From Barnesiella sp. An22 (GTDB lineage: Bacteria > Bacteroidota > Bacteroidia > Bacteroidales > Barnesiellaceae), in NCBI RefSeq assembly GCF_002159975.1, contig NZ_NFJR01000011.1:36250-100249 (forward strand): a DNA stretch of 64,000 nucleotides, given 5' to 3'. Below, piece by piece: positions 18,474 to 26,482 of this stretch. The stretch's first letter is position 1, and every line of letters starts with the position of its first letter. Under the pieces are notes generated by a model that searched no databases, was not told where the DNA came from, and was given only the letters and a program-made list of their open reading frames with translations. The translations under genes were made by a program, and so were the position numbers.

Positions 18474-19619
18474 TTATCCCTGTGGGTAGAGCAGGTGAAT
18501 GATTTGGGCCGTTGTCTGTTTGAGGTTCTCGGCGGCAATATGTGGCTGCAGGGCTCTCTTGAGCGGCATGGCCGATGACTGTATGCAGAAGATGCCCCGG
18601 AACCCGGCCTGGAGCAGGGTGTCGTGGTCTTCGACCGCTCCTCCCAAGACTACGACCGGGATACCTTTTTCGCGAGCCGGGAGCAGTACACCGTAGGGGG
18701 CTTTCCCCATGAGGGTCTGCCGGTCTATCTTTCCTTCGCCCGTAATCACCAGGTCGGCCCCGTCGATGAGGCGCGAAAATTGCAGCGTCTCCAACACGGT
18801 TTCGATGCCCGGTTTCAGGGTGGCCTGGAGGAAGGCCAGGCAGGCAGCGCCTACTCCTCCGGCCGCTCCGGCTCCTTGGGTTTGGCTGATATCCCGATGC
18901 AACATGGATTCTACACAGGTGGCAAAACGCCTTAATCCGTTGTCGAGGGTAACGACATCGTGAGGGGTAGCCCCCTTTTGTGGGGCAAATATGTAGGCGG
19001 CCCCGCTGGGACCGAAGAGGGGATTGTCGACATCGCAGATGATGGTGAAGCGGCAACCGGCCACGCGAGGGTTCATGCCGCTGGTGTCGATTGTCGTCAG
19101 GTCGTTGAGCGATTTGCCGCCCGGTTTCAGCTCTGCACCCGCCGCGTCGAGAAACCGACAGCCCAGAGCCTCGAGCATCCCTTTGCCGGCATCGTTGGTG
19201 GCACTGCCGCCAATGCCCATCACCACGTGGCGGCACCCGCGGGTGCAGGCGTCGGCAATGAGCTGGCCCGTGCCGTAGGTGGTGGTGACGAGCGGGTTGC
19301 GCTCCTCCTGCGACAGAAGGGTGAGGCCGCTGGCCGAGGCCAGATCGATAATGGCCGTCGGCTCTCCGTGAGTGTGCACGATGCCGTATGCCGCTGGAAT
19401 TTGCCGCATGAGCGGGTCGTTCACCAGGCAGTTGACATACTCTCCGCCCAGGGCCTCGACCAAAGTCTCCATCGTCCCCTCACCGCCGTCGGCAACAGGT
19501 ACCTTGATGACCTGAGCCTGGGGTAGTGTGAGACGGATGCCGGCCTCGATGGCGGCTGCCACCTGAGGGGCCGACAAGGAGTCTTTGAACGAGTCGGGAG
19601 CTACGACGATTTTTCTCAT
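18474..19619 (-). CDS. Glycerate kinase (GlxK/GarK type)
   Basis: The protein has 381 residues from the ATG at 19619 (MRKIVVAPDSFK); a start five codons earlier is possible. Family patterns include VADGGEGTME near residue 43, GIGGSATNDAG near 135 and LVITGEGKIDRQT near 290. The family phosphorylates D-glycerate to 2-phosphoglycerate using ATP. It begins 36 bases after the alkaline phosphatase stop, so it is probably the last gene of the phosphatase operon; a product such as glycerate from phosphoglycerate hydrolysis would be consumed here. Confidence 0.94.
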   Translation of the reverse strand: MRKIVVAPDSFKDSLSAPQVAAAIEAGIRLTLPQAQVIKVPVADGGEGTMETLVEALGGEYVNCLVNDPLMRQIPAAYGIVHTHGEPTAIIDLASASGLTLLSQEERNPLVTTTYGTGQLIADACTRGCRHVVMGIGGSATNDAGKGMLEALGCRFLDAAGAELKPGGKSLNDLTTIDTSGMNPRVAGCRFTIICDVDNPLFGPSGAAYIFAPQKGATPHDVVTLDNGLRRFATCVESMLHRDISQTQGAGAAGGVGAACLAFLQATLKPGIETVLETLQFSRLIDGADLVITGEGKIDRQTLMGKAPYGVLLPAREKGIPVVVLGGAVEDHDTLLQAGFRGIFCIQSSAMPLKRALQPHIAAENLKQTTAQIIHLLYPQG

Positions 19620-19655
19620 GGGGAGGTATGGCAAATGAGAGATGTGTCGGTCGGG

Positions 19656-21053
19656 TTATTTGATTTTCATAATCTTACGTATCGTTTGGGGGATGTCGGT
19701 GTTGTCGCCCACGGTAGCAAATCGGGTGGCTTCGCAGCCGATGGCATAGAAGGGCACGAAGCCGCCGGTGTGCGAGGTGCTGCTCCAGGCTACCCCGATT
19801 TTTTTATCGAGCAGGGCGATGGCTTGAGCCACCAACGGCTCGGTTTGGGCATACAGCGTGACCTCCTGCTCCTTGCTTTTTTGAATGACGGTGCGGTAGT
19901 AGCACTGCATGAGTGCGGCCTCTTCGCCGGCGTTGACCGGAATCTTTGTCCACAAACCGGTATGGTCGGCCAAGACCTTTCGGGCTTTCTCCCAGCTATC
20001 TACCTGGCCGTTCTTTTTCAACGACCGGAACAGGTCGGAGAGCGACTCTTTGGAGAGAGTCTGGTAGTTGACATATTCCCAGTAGAAGGGTCGCATATTG
20101 GTTTCGCCCATCGTCAGGCCTCCGGTTTCGTGGTCGGCAGTGACGATGATGAGGGTCTCGTCGGGGTGCTTCTTGTAAAATTCGTAGGCGATTCGCACGC
20201 TGCGGTCAAACTCGGCCGTCTCGAAGATGGCGGTCGCCAGGTCGTCGGGGTGCGAGGCGTGGTCGATGCTGGCCCCCTCGATCATCATGAAAAATCCCTT
20301 TTTCCCTTTTTCGCGATAGAGTTTGTCGATGCCGGCCTGTACCATAAATTCCAGACCCATCGCTTCGGGTTTCCGCTCGAGAGCGTAGGGCAGCCACGAG
20401 CGCGAGGCGGTATCGGTGTCGAGCAGGAGCATCTTGCCGGTAGCCCGGTTGGCGTTGTATCCGTCGATACCGCGGCATATGGTGTAGCCCTGTTGGCGGT
20501 AGTAGTCGTAGAGCGAGGGTTGCGAGGGTGCATACGGTTGCTTCAGGGCGCTGCCGGCCAGGAAATCGAATTGGCTGTCGGCCCCTTCCTTGCCGATGAG
20601 GTAGGCCTCCTTACGCATTTGCGAGGCATAGAAGGCTGCCGGGGTAGCGTCGTCGATTTGTCCGCTGGTTACGAGCCCTATGGCATACCCTTTGTCGCGC
20701 AACTGTTTGGCGATAGAGGTGAGCGGTTTTTTGTCGGGCGAGATGCCTACGTGGTCGATGTTTGTCTTGTGTCCCGTGGCCAGAGCCGTGGCGGCAGCAG
20801 CCGAGCAGGTGATGAGGCTGTTGTTGGCGTGGGTTCTGACGGCCGAGTGCACGGGAAAGTCGAGAAAGGCAATCGACTCGTTGCCGGCCTTGTAGTTGCC
20901 GTGTTCGTAGTAGAGTTGGGTAGCCAGCACGTGCGAGAAGCTCATGCCGTCGCCTATGCAGAAAAAGATGTATTTGGGTGTTTTGGCCGAGAGTGAGGTC
21001 GAGCAAAGAGCGACCACCAGGGCTACAATCCAGAGTTGAACGGTTTTTTTCAT
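19656..21053 (-). CDS. Alkaline phosphatase
   Basis: The protein has 465 residues with a signal peptide of about 23 residues. The metal-binding Asp is in FFCIGDGMS (Asp35). The nucleophile is Ser84 in TCSAAAATAL, where the common Asp before Ser is Cys, as in many Bacteroidetes relatives by my recollection. Further metal ligands appear in MMIEGASIDHASH near 266 and VTADHETGGL near 310. The family hydrolyses phosphomonoesters in the periplasm. It follows the calcineurin-like gene by 24 bases. A PhoA-like specificity is assumed. Confidence 0.94.
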   Translation of the reverse strand: MKKTVQLWIVALVVALCSTSLSAKTPKYIFFCIGDGMSFSHVLATQLYYEHGNYKAGNESIAFLDFPVHSAVRTHANNSLITCSAAAATALATGHKTNIDHVGISPDKKPLTSIAKQLRDKGYAIGLVTSGQIDDATPAAFYASQMRKEAYLIGKEGADSQFDFLAGSALKQPYAPSQPSLYDYYRQQGYTICRGIDGYNANRATGKMLLLDTDTASRSWLPYALERKPEAMGLEFMVQAGIDKLYREKGKKGFFMMIEGASIDHASHPDDLATAIFETAEFDRSVRIAYEFYKKHPDETLIIVTADHETGGLTMGETNMRPFYWEYVNYQTLSKESLSDLFRSLKKNGQVDSWEKARKVLADHTGLWTKIPVNAGEEAALMQCYYRTVIQKSKEQEVTLYAQTEPLVAQAIALLDKKIGVAWSSTSHTGGFVPFYAIGCEATRFATVGDNTDIPQTIRKIMKIK

Positions 21054-21077
21054 GGGGTAACGGTTGTTTATGACAGG

Positions 21078-23063
21078 TTATTGCATGGAACATTCGAGGG
21101 TTTTGGGGCGGGCCATCGATTCGGTATAGACGTTGCCGAATCGGTCGGTCACTCTGATTTCGACGGTCGAGGTGGCACTCGAGGCGGTTGCCTTGAACAT
21201 GTGGGCCGTGGTGCAGGTGACAAAGTCGGCCGTAGGTGTAGAGCCCACGTTCAGCCGTTTGGCTTCGTAGGATATGATGTGCAGCGGGTCTTTCGTCACG
21301 ACCCGGGTGACTTCCAGCGGTTTTCCGTCTTCATACATTTCGACACTCCACTGCGGGTCGTAATCCCACACGTTGACGAGTATCTCGTTGTTGCTGTTGG
21401 ATTGGGCATATACGTCGCTGTAATTCTCCATTTTGGCTTCGGTCGAGTTGGGCGCGAACTTGGCCGCCGTGATATGGCACTGGTTGAGGTCGTAGCTGCG
21501 GAACTGTTTCGACTCCTCTTCGCCGATGCCCTTGTATCGCCATTTCACCAGGTTGCCGTCGACGGTGAAAATCTTGTAGCCGCCGGGCGATCCGTCCTTG
21601 CAGATGTGGTTGCCGGCATATCCGTTCTTCCCGGTCCACCACCAGGTGGCGCATATGGCGGCTATGTTGTGCTCGATGAGGCGGTCGCTGGGGGTGATGG
21701 TGTAGTTGATATGGGTATGGCCGGTAATGACGTGGGCGTTGGTAAACTCCTTGAGATAGTTTACGAGGGTGGTCCCGCCGCTCATCGATATGCTGCTGAC
21801 TTGCGGCAGCGAGGTGGGATTGGCGTAGAGTTGGGCGTGCATGGCGACGAATACCGGCCGGCTCTTGTCGGTAATCGTGGCCAGGTCGTTTTTGAGCCAG
21901 ATGAGCTGGTTTTCGGTCAGTTTTTTGTTGTAGTTGCGTTTGCCCACGGTACCCTCGCTGGCTCCGGTGTTGATATACTGGATGTTGTCGAGTACGATGT
22001 AATGGACATTTCCCAGATTGAACGAGTAGTAGGTAGGGCCGATGATGTCCTTGAAGGCCTGTTCGGCCAGCCAGTCATCGGCGCAATAGGGGTCGTTGTC
22101 GTGATTGCCCGTACTGTTGAAGAGGGGAATATCTACCGACTGGATGGTCGACAGGTAGTTGGAGAGGTCGTAGTGGTTGTCGTACCAATAGAGGTCCCAG
22201 GTCATGTCGCCCAACGTGAGGCCATATACCTTCTTTCCCTCGCCCCGGTACTTTTCGATCGAGGCTTTCAGGTCGGGGAGGAATTTCCCGGAGAATTGGG
22301 AGAGGTCGTTGTTGCGGTTGGCCAGGTGCATGTCGGCCAGAGCCAGGAGCACATGGTTGGTATTGTCGGTCGCCGTGAGCTTGAAGTCGTGTTGCTCTAC
22401 AGAGTCGTCGCTTTTCAGCCGGTAGAAGAATTGGGGCCGGTTGTTGGCCTTGATGTCGACTTCGTAGTTGCCCGGTACGGAGATGAATACAAAGCCGCTC
22501 TCTTTGTCCGATGCGATGTAGTACCGCCCGTTTTCGTCGGTGAGGGTCACTTGTCGGCCGTCCGATACGGCTACGTCGGGCAACGGTTTGTCGCCGCAAT
22601 ATACTACCCCCTTGAGGGTCATGCCTGCGATGTCGGGGATATTGAAATCGACCTTCTTGTCGACGATCAGTCTGGTCTCGCCCAGCAGGCAGGAGTCTGC
22701 CTCGCGTTTGAGCCATAGGCTGTAGGTCGACGATACGATATTCCGGGGCATGACGATTCCTGCCCGGTTGGCGGTAACGTCGACAAGCGGCAGCGTGAAC
22801 CGCAGGGAGTCTGCCGCCGGGGCAGCCAGGGTAAGGCTGTCCGACTGCAGGAAGCCCTCGCCTTGCATGACTACCGTACTGTCGGGCCAGGTGTGTATCT
22901 CGGCCTCGATGGCAAAGTCTTTAATCTCTATGCCACTCTCGATTGTGTCGGTCGCGGGTGCGGCAATCTCGGGCATATCCTCTTTTTCGGTGCAGTTGTG
23001 GAACAGCAGCGGCAGACCGGCGAGGAGAACAATCGGGACAATGGGGTTGAAACGGAGTCTCAT
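21078..23063 (-). CDS. Calcineurin-like phosphoesterase lipoprotein
   Basis: The protein has 661 residues with a lipoprotein-type signal ending in LLFHNC (Cys near 24). An N-terminal region with Ig/carbohydrate-like repeats (including a carboxypeptidase-like segment, MTLKGVVYCGDKPLPDVAVS) precedes a metallophosphatase domain. Motifs are ADMHLANRN, TLGDMTWD, TGNHDND, and GHTHIN, matching D-X-H, GD, GNH and GHTH of the family. A C-terminal beta domain follows. The layout matches the Bacteroidetes MetallophosN-Metallophos-MetallophosC group. It is likely surface-exposed and acts on a phosphodiester. Confidence 0.88.
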   Translation of the reverse strand: MRLRFNPIVPIVLLAGLPLLFHNCTEKEDMPEIAAPATDTIESGIEIKDFAIEAEIHTWPDSTVVMQGEGFLQSDSLTLAAPAADSLRFTLPLVDVTANRAGIVMPRNIVSSTYSLWLKREADSCLLGETRLIVDKKVDFNIPDIAGMTLKGVVYCGDKPLPDVAVSDGRQVTLTDENGRYYIASDKESGFVFISVPGNYEVDIKANNRPQFFYRLKSDDSVEQHDFKLTATDNTNHVLLALADMHLANRNNDLSQFSGKFLPDLKASIEKYRGEGKKVYGLTLGDMTWDLYWYDNHYDLSNYLSTIQSVDIPLFNSTGNHDNDPYCADDWLAEQAFKDIIGPTYYSFNLGNVHYIVLDNIQYINTGASEGTVGKRNYNKKLTENQLIWLKNDLATITDKSRPVFVAMHAQLYANPTSLPQVSSISMSGGTTLVNYLKEFTNAHVITGHTHINYTITPSDRLIEHNIAAICATWWWTGKNGYAGNHICKDGSPGGYKIFTVDGNLVKWRYKGIGEEESKQFRSYDLNQCHITAAKFAPNSTEAKMENYSDVYAQSNSNNEILVNVWDYDPQWSVEMYEDGKPLEVTRVVTKDPLHIISYEAKRLNVGSTPTADFVTCTTAHMFKATASSATSTVEIRVTDRFGNVYTESMARPKTLECSMQ

Positions 23064-23072
23064 GGCAGTCGC

Positions 23073-23969
23073 TTATTGGGGCAGGGCGACGATGGCATTG
23101 ACTACCTCGCGCTCGCCTTCGTGGTCGAACTTCTTGTTGTCGTAGGGGTGGTTGATGATGCCCGTGTGGTTGTTCCACAGCGTGGCCGAGCCGCCTCCAT
23201 CGAGGTTAAGGGCGTCGGTCATGCCCAGTTGCTGGGCCAGGTACGAGAGTTCGTCGATAGACATGCCGGCGGCTTTCCCCTTGAACCGGCCGTCGACAAC
23301 CACCATCATCACCTGATGATCTTTCGTGATGCCGATAAAGGCTCGCGGGTGGCGTTTGTAGAAACCTTGCGGTACGTCGGAGCTGAAGGAGTTGCCTCCC
23401 TTGGCAGCTTGATTGTCGTTGGCCTCGAAGGTGGGAGCCATTTGCCGCACACCGTCTTTCAAGAGCAGCGGCCCGGCAGTGAGTATGTTTTTATATCTCT
23501 TTTTCAGTTTTTTAGCCGAGATGGAGTCGAAGGGGTGAATCTCGATTCGGTTGTGGTCGGTCGTGATGGCACCGGTGGTGCGGAAGGCATCGGCCTGCGT
23601 CGTTTCGCCATAGACCTTGCCCTCGAGTTGGACGAAAGTCGAGGGGAGCCCCGTCTTGACATTGAAGTACCCCCCGTTTACGGCCACTTCTGCACCGCTC
23701 TTGCGAGCCAGGTCGCTGGTCATGGCGATGTGCGGAGCCTGTACGATTCGAGTTTTGTATTTGCGGGCATCGTATTTGATGATGGCAATCTGTTGAGGCG
23801 AGTCGAACAGTTGCAGGTTGGCACTCAGGCACACGGCTCCGTGAGCCAGGGTGTCGGTTTCCCATTGCGCGTGGGCGATGGTCAGGGAGTCTTGTTGGGT
23901 TTGAGCCTCTCCGCCGAGGGCAAAAAGCAGCAGTAACGCTGTCGAGAAAATAAGCTTAATGTGTTTCAT
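23073..23969 (-). CDS. Phosphodiester glycosidase family protein (NAGPA-like)
   Basis: The protein has 298 residues with an N-terminal signal peptide (about 23 residues). The domain carries VNGGYFN near residue 98 and ALNLDGGGSATLW near 255, the two signatures of the phosphodiester glycosidase/NAGPA fold. The mammalian family member uncovers mannose 6-phosphate by removing GlcNAc. Secreted Bacteroidetes members are predicted to cleave sugar-1-phosphate diesters. It is the first gene of a probable four-gene run ending in glycerate kinase, with the calcineurin-like gene nine bases downstream. Confidence 0.9.
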   Translation of the reverse strand: MKHIKLIFSTALLLLFALGGEAQTQQDSLTIAHAQWETDTLAHGAVCLSANLQLFDSPQQIAIIKYDARKYKTRIVQAPHIAMTSDLARKSGAEVAVNGGYFNVKTGLPSTFVQLEGKVYGETTQADAFRTTGAITTDHNRIEIHPFDSISAKKLKKRYKNILTAGPLLLKDGVRQMAPTFEANDNQAAKGGNSFSSDVPQGFYKRHPRAFIGITKDHQVMMVVVDGRFKGKAAGMSIDELSYLAQQLGMTDALNLDGGGSATLWNNHTGIINHPYDNKKFDHEGEREVVNAIVALPQ

Positions 23970-24104
23970 AGGTGTAAAGTAAAATAGTATGATTTCAGGG
24001 GGATAAAAGTATAAAAATTTTATAACAAAAAAGTTTCATCCGACCGCTAACGCAAGTATACCGGCCGGAATTTATGAAAAATTAAGGGGCGTTTCGGCGC
24101 TGTT

Positions 24105-25475
24105 TCAACGGGTCGCACGGTCGGCTTCGGTGTGGTGGAACGTGAGCCGTTTGCCCCGGCTCGTACCCACGGGTTTACCCTCGGCAAATACCTCGTTGCC
24201 ATTGACAAAGGTGCGTTCGATGGTAGCCGGGAAGGTGTGCCCCTCGAAGGGCGACCATCCGCACTTCGACAGGATGTTGTCGCGTGTGACGGTATAGGGT
24301 TTGTGCGGGTCGACCACCACGACGTCGGCATAGTAGCCGGGGCGCAGATAGCCTCTCCGGTCGATGCGGTAGAGCAGGGCCGGAGCATGGCACATCTTCT
24401 CTACCAACAGTTCGAGGGGGAATTCGCCCCGTTGTGCCAACTCGAGCATCACTTGCAGCGAATGCTGTACGAGGGGGCCTCCCGAGGCCGCTTTGAGGCA
24501 CGACCCCTGCTTCTCGCTCCACAGGTGCGGAGCGTGGTCGGTCGCTACCACGTCGAGCTTGCCGCTGCGCAGGGCTTCGAGCAGGGCTTTGCGGTCGCCG
24601 CAGGTTTTGACGGCCGGGTTCCATTTGATGCGGTTGCCATATTGGGCGTAGTCGTTGTCGTCGAACCACAAGTGGTGCACACACACTTCGCCGGTGATGC
24701 GCTTTTGTGCCAGTGGTGCCGTGTCGAGCAGCGACATTTCGCGGGCGGTCGAGAGGTGCAGCAGGTGCAGCCGGGTGCCGTATTGCGAAGCCAGTTCGGC
24801 GGCACGCGACGACGAGGCATAGCAGGCTTCGGCACTGCGTATGAGCGGGTGGAAGAAGATGGGCAGGTCGTTGCCGAACCGCTCGGTATAATATTTTTTA
24901 TTGGCCTGGATGATGCTCTCCTCTTCGCAGTGTACGGCGATGAGGGCTGGTATCTCGGCAAAGATGCGGCGCAGGGTCTGCTCGTTGTCGACGAGCATGT
25001 TGCCGGTCGATGAGCCCATGAAGATCTTGACTCCGCAAACCTGCGTGAAATCGGTCTGCCGGAGCACCTCGAAGTTGTCGTTGGTAGCTCCGATGTAGAA
25101 CGAGTAGTTGGCCGGCGATACCTGGGCGGCCCGTTCGTATTTCCATTCGAGGGCCTCGAGGGTCGTAGTCTGGGGCAGGGTGTTGGGCATGTCCATAAAC
25201 GAGGTGACGCCACCGGCCACGGCAGCCACCGACTCGGTAGCGATTTCGGCCTTGTGGGTGAGACCCGGTTCCCTGAAGTGTACCTGGTCGTCGATAGCTC
25301 CGGGCAAAACCCATTTCCCCGTGGCATCGACTATGCGTTGGGCGGTACAGGCCTCCGCTTCGGGCAGTTCGCCCCGGATAATCGATTCGATACATTCACC
25401 GTCGATGACAATCGAGCCCACGAATTGCTCGCCATCGTTTACTATTGTTCCGTTTTTGATAATTGTTTTGCCCAT
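24105..25475 (-). CDS. pyrC: Dihydroorotase (third step of pyrimidine synthesis)
   Basis: The protein has 456 residues, an amidohydrolase of the dihydroorotase type. It has AIDDQVHFREPG near residues 60-71, AVHCEEE near 178, LHLLHLST near 235 and VATDHAPHLW near 315. The classical HxH metal pair is Gln64-Val-His66 here, so the first His is replaced. The remaining ligands are intact. The frame runs 40 bases after the GT2 (dpm-like) gene, which suggests an operon. A hydantoinase-like activity is an alternative, given the Gln. Confidence 0.88.
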   Translation of the reverse strand: MGKTIIKNGTIVNDGEQFVGSIVIDGECIESIIRGELPEAEACTAQRIVDATGKWVLPGAIDDQVHFREPGLTHKAEIATESVAAVAGGVTSFMDMPNTLPQTTTLEALEWKYERAAQVSPANYSFYIGATNDNFEVLRQTDFTQVCGVKIFMGSSTGNMLVDNEQTLRRIFAEIPALIAVHCEEESIIQANKKYYTERFGNDLPIFFHPLIRSAEACYASSSRAAELASQYGTRLHLLHLSTAREMSLLDTAPLAQKRITGEVCVHHLWFDDNDYAQYGNRIKWNPAVKTCGDRKALLEALRSGKLDVVATDHAPHLWSEKQGSCLKAASGGPLVQHSLQVMLELAQRGEFPLELLVEKMCHAPALLYRIDRRGYLRPGYYADVVVVDPHKPYTVTRDNILSKCGWSPFEGHTFPATIERTFVNGNEVFAEGKPVGTSRGKRLTFHHTEADRATR

Positions 25476-25515
25476 GGCCGATAGATGTTTAAGGCGGTTC
25501 CTTATCCCGGTGGGG

Positions 25516-26271
25516 TTACCGCTTGGGGTATTTGCGGAACCAACTGTCTATTTTCAGTTTGATGACACCGAACACAGCCTCGCCGAAGATGCTGCTGTTC
25601 ATTTTGCTTTCGCCCAGTACCCGGTTGATAAATATGATAGGCACCTCTTTGATGGTGAATCCACATTTGTAGGTGGTGAACTTCATCTCGATCTGGAAGG
25701 CATAGCCTTTGAACCGAATCGAGTCGAGGCCGATGGTCTCGAGTACCCGGCGACGGTAGCAGACAAAACCGGCGGTGGTGTCGTGTATCTTCATGCCGGT
25801 GATGAAGCGCACATATTTCGAGGCGAAGTAAGACATCATGACCCGGCCCATCGGCCAGTTCACGACATTTACCCCCGTCACGTACCGCGAGCCGATGGCC
25901 ATATCGGCGCCGCCCGTCTTGCAGGCCGCCAACAGTTTCATCAAGTCTTGCGGGTTGTGCGAAAAGTCGGCATCCATCTCGAAGATATATTCGTATTTGC
26001 GGGCGATAGCCCATTTGAATCCCGCAATGTAGGCTGTGCCCAATCCCTGTTTGCCGGCACGCTCCATCAGGTGCAGGGCTCCGGGGAATTGCTTTTGCAG
26101 CGACCGCACGATTTCGGCGGTCCCGTCGGGCGAATTGTCGTCGATTACGAGGATATGGAACTGGCGGGGCAGTTCGAATACGGCATGGATGATGGCAGCG
26201 ATGTTCTCCTTCTCGTTGTAGGTAGGAATGAGAACAATATTCTCTGATCTCGAAGACGCAGTGTGGTCCAT
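25516..26271 (-). CDS. Polyprenol phosphate mannosyltransferase-like GT2
   Basis: The protein has 251 residues with a GT-A fold, and the family patterns LIPTYNEKENIAAII, VIDDNSPDGTAEIV, GKQGLGTAYIAGF and EMDADFSHNPQDL, all typical of dolichol/polyprenol-phosphate mannose synthases. There are no C-terminal membrane segments, so it is the short soluble type. It would make polyprenol-P-mannose (or glucose) for glycosylation of exported proteins or envelope glycans. The -33/-7 promoter lies in the repeat element at 26345-26376. pyrC follows. Confidence 0.92.
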   Translation of the reverse strand: MDHTASSRSENIVLIPTYNEKENIAAIIHAVFELPRQFHILVIDDNSPDGTAEIVRSLQKQFPGALHLMERAGKQGLGTAYIAGFKWAIARKYEYIFEMDADFSHNPQDLMKLLAACKTGGADMAIGSRYVTGVNVVNWPMGRVMMSYFASKYVRFITGMKIHDTTAGFVCYRRRVLETIGLDSIRFKGYAFQIEMKFTTYKCGFTIKEVPIIFINRVLGESKMNSSIFGEAVFGVIKLKIDSWFRKYPKR

Positions 26272-26344
26272 ATAACTCTCTGGTTTGGGTGTTTATCACA
26301 ACTCATGCAGGCAGCCCGTGAGCCTCGCCCGCATTTTATCCATA

Positions 26345-26376
26345 CAAATATAGTGAAAGGTGAGAGCAGAGGCAAA
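26345..26376 (-). promoter_or_regulatory. Promoter of the GT2-pyrC transcript, inside a repeat
   Basis: On the minus strand, TTTG (26376-26373), a 20-bp spacer and TATATTTG (26352-26345) fit the Bacteroidota consensus. The GT2 start codon is about 74 bases downstream. The sequence lies inside the intergenic repeat described at 26345-26449. Confidence 0.7.
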
Positions 26377-26449
26377 CAAAAACGAAGTTTTTCAGTTTGC
26401 CTGTGCCGAGCCGCCTCCTATATTCTGGAAATATAGTGAAAGGTGAGAG
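26345..26449. repeat. Promoter-bearing intergenic repeat element
   Basis: The 21-bp word AAATATAGTGAAAGGTGAGAG occurs at 26346-26366 and again at 26429-26449. Between them, AGGCAAAC ... GTTTGCCT form a hairpin, with AAAAAC/GTTTTT inside. A related sequence (GCCGAACCGCATCCTATCTT ... CAAAGATA) lies at 38398-38432 before ssb. I recall similar intergenic elements in other Bacteroidales genomes; that is memory, not a search. Confidence 0.7.
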
Positions 26450-26482
26450 TCGGGGCTATGGTATGGCACAGGGTGAAAACCC

